Source: Oscillospiraceae bacterium
Lineage (GTDB): Bacteria; Bacillota; Clostridia; Oscillospirales; Ruminococcaceae
Reading direction: 5' to 3'
DNA length: 7,218 bases
Assembly (NCBI GenBank): GCA_022511485.1
Contig: JAFLUJ010000088.1
Coordinates: 1-7,218, forward strand
Below the pieces are notes generated by a model. It made no database searches. It had not been told where the DNA came from and was given only the letters and a program-made list of their open reading frames with translations. Both the position numbers and the translations under genes were made by a program. This document shows, in pieces, positions 6,225-7,218 of the stretch. The number at the start of each line of letters is the position of its first letter. The first letter of the stretch is position 1.

Positions 6225-6253
6225 ATTATACATCAAAAGGAGAAAAAAATCAA
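6225..6253 (-). promoter_or_regulatory. SigmaA-type promoter of the larB-nik operon
   Basis: Minus strand -35 TTGATT (6253-6248), 17-bp spacer and perfect -10 TATAAT (6230-6225). The predicted start near 6218 lies about 340 nt upstream of the larB ATG, so the transcript first crosses the leader terminator and then the hairpin array. This is the best promoter match on the minus strand of the gap. Confidence 0.75.
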
Positions 6254-6270
6254 TAGCTATTCTGTGTTTT

Positions 6271-6286
6271 GGAGGTAAAATCCTCC
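6271..6286. promoter_or_regulatory. Inverted repeat between divergent promoters (possible operator)
   Basis: ggagg-taaaat-cctcc, an exact 5-6-5 dyad. It lies in the 41-bp gap between the larB -35 (6253) and the GH3 -35 (6295), where one regulator could act on both promoters. No known regulator motif is recognised, and it does not resemble the NikR GTATGA-N16-TCATAC site. A 5-bp arm can arise by chance. Confidence 0.35.
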
Positions 6287-6294
6287 TGAAAATA

Positions 6295-6323
6295 TTGAAA
6301 ATTATTTCAAAATATGATATAAT
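6295..6323 (+). promoter_or_regulatory. SigmaA-type promoter of the GH3 gene
   Basis: -35 TTGAAA (6295-6300), 17-bp spacer and perfect -10 TATAAT (6318-6323). The predicted start is near 6330, about 36 nt before the ATG. The -35 box is the left arm of a ttgaaa-atta-tttcaa dyad (6295-6310), and a 14-bp palindrome gatatatatatatc (6333-6346) lies at the start of the leader. Both are possible repressor sites, though AT-rich dyads are common. Confidence 0.8.
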
Positions 6324-6365
6324 TGTGATCAGGATATATATATATCAACTCATGGAGGTTTTATT

Positions 6366-7218
6366 ATGGCTAAAATATATGCTGACAAGTCTTCTGAAAT
6401 AACTAAAAGAGAGCGCGACCATATGGAGTTATCACGCCGTCTGGCGGGAGAATGTGTTGTTCTCATGGAAAATGACGGCACTCTGCCTCTGACCGGCATC
6501 GGAAAGCTGGCTCTGTACGGCAGCGGAGCACGTCAGACCGTCAAGGGAGGCACAGGCTCCGGCGATGTGTATACCAGAACTGCCGTCAATATCGAGCAGG
6601 GACTTGAAAACGCCGGATTTACCATCACCACAAAGAACTGGCTTGACCGTCAGACGAAAAAGCATTCCGATGACAGAAATTCCTATTCAGAATGGGTCAA
6701 GACCTATGCGGAAGAAAATCAGCTTACCACATTCTTTGTATCGTTCAGTTATCCCTTTCTTGAGCCTTCACCTGCGGATATTACACCGGAGGATATTGCA
6801 GCCTCTGACACCGATACTGCCGTATATGTCATTGCCCGTATCTCCGGCGAAGGTGCAGACCGGAAATGCCAACGGGGAGACTACCTGCTTTACGATGAGG
6901 AAAGATCACAGCTTGAAATGCTGTGCAGGGAATATAAAAAAGTCATATTAGTCCTGAACATCGGCGGAGTTATTGATATGTCCGAGATCAATGAGATCCC
7001 CGGCATTGATTCTGTCGTACTTATGAATCAGCTTGGAAATATCGGCGGGGACGTATTGGCAGACGTTCTGACAGGTAGGGTTAATCCCTCAGGAAAGCTG
7101 ACCGATACCTGGGCGAAACAGTACAGTGACTACCCATCCTCCAAAACATTCAGCAGCAATGACGATGATGTTGATGACGAATACTACAGCGAGGGCATCT
7201 ATGTGGGCTACCGCTATT
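6366..7218 (+). CDS. GH3 beta-glucosidase-type glycoside hydrolase, permuted domain order (3' end outside window)
   Basis: This 5' part of a glycoside hydrolase family 3 gene gives 284 codons, open to the window edge. Such enzymes release terminal glucose or xylose from oligosaccharides. The protein starts directly with the alpha/beta domain that is C-terminal in most GH3 enzymes: RLAGECVVLMENDGTLPL (25-42), GGTGSGDV (61-68), GEGADR (161-166), then GGDVLADVLTGRVNPSGKL (227-245) and YSEGIYVGYRY (274-284). Glu162 of GEGADR is a plausible acid/base residue. The TIM-barrel domain with the nucleophile Asp should follow beyond the window. This permuted layout is known from Ruminococcus albus and related Clostridia. 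There is no signal peptide, so it probably acts in the cytoplasm on imported oligosaccharides. The ATG at 6366 has GGAGGT at 6354-6359 and a perfect promoter. The substrate cannot be told from this fragment. Confidence 0.88.
   Translation, partial: MAKIYADKSSEITKRERDHMELSRRLAGECVVLMENDGTLPLTGIGKLALYGSGARQTVKGGTGSGDVYTRTAVNIEQGLENAGFTITTKNWLDRQTKKHSDDRNSYSEWVKTYAEENQLTTFFVSFSYPFLEPSPADITPEDIAASDTDTAVYVIARISGEGADRKCQRGDYLLYDEERSQLEMLCREYKKVILVLNIGGVIDMSEINEIPGIDSVVLMNQLGNIGGDVLADVLTGRVNPSGKLTDTWAKQYSDYPSSKTFSSNDDDVDDEYYSEGIYVGYRY

Noticed and set aside
6565..6951. 128-codon plus-strand open frame inside the GH3 gene
   Set aside because: It is a shifted frame of the GH3 coding sequence, whose correct frame starts at 6366 with promoter, ribosome binding site and family motifs.

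Overview
The window reads as chromosomal DNA of a Gram-positive anaerobe of the Clostridia, possibly a Ruminococcus-like gut or rumen species. The signs are strong GGAGG-type ribosome binding sites, a lipoprotein-anchored solute-binding protein, moderate GC genes separated by AT-rich gaps, and an intracellular GH3 glycosidase with permuted domain order. The genus is a guess; the phylum-level call is firmer.

Positions 101-5879 hold one minus-strand operon of six genes, read from right to left: larB, then a five-gene nickel/peptide-type ABC importer (binding protein, two permeases, two ATPases, nikA-nikE order). Only larB and nikA have a real gap (59 bp). The later junctions overlap or lie 9 bp apart, so the importer is translationally coupled. 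LarB makes the first intermediate of the nickel-pincer nucleotide cofactor used by lactate racemase (LarA) and related enzymes. A LarB gene leading an importer operon argues that the importer brings in nickel to complete that cofactor. larA, larC and larE are not in the window.

Positions 5880-6365 separate larB from a divergent plus-strand gene and are unusually structured. Two back-to-back sigmaA-type promoters, each with a 17-bp spacer and a perfect TATAAT, have -35 boxes 41 bp apart. The larB promoter is followed about 90-130 nt later by a good intrinsic terminator with a competing hairpin. This is the layout of an attenuator or riboswitch, or of a separate small RNA. Between that terminator and the larB ribosome binding site lies a 165-bp block of six near-contiguous perfect hairpins. 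Its outermost hairpins are inverted copies of each other, which suggests a MITE- or REP-like mobile element inserted in the operon leader. The larB leader is therefore about 340 nt.

Positions 6366-7218 carry the first 284 codons of a GH3 beta-glucosidase-type gene that runs off the right edge. It begins with the domain that is C-terminal in most GH3 enzymes, so the protein has the permuted layout. Positions 1-100, downstream of nikE, show nothing that can be assigned.
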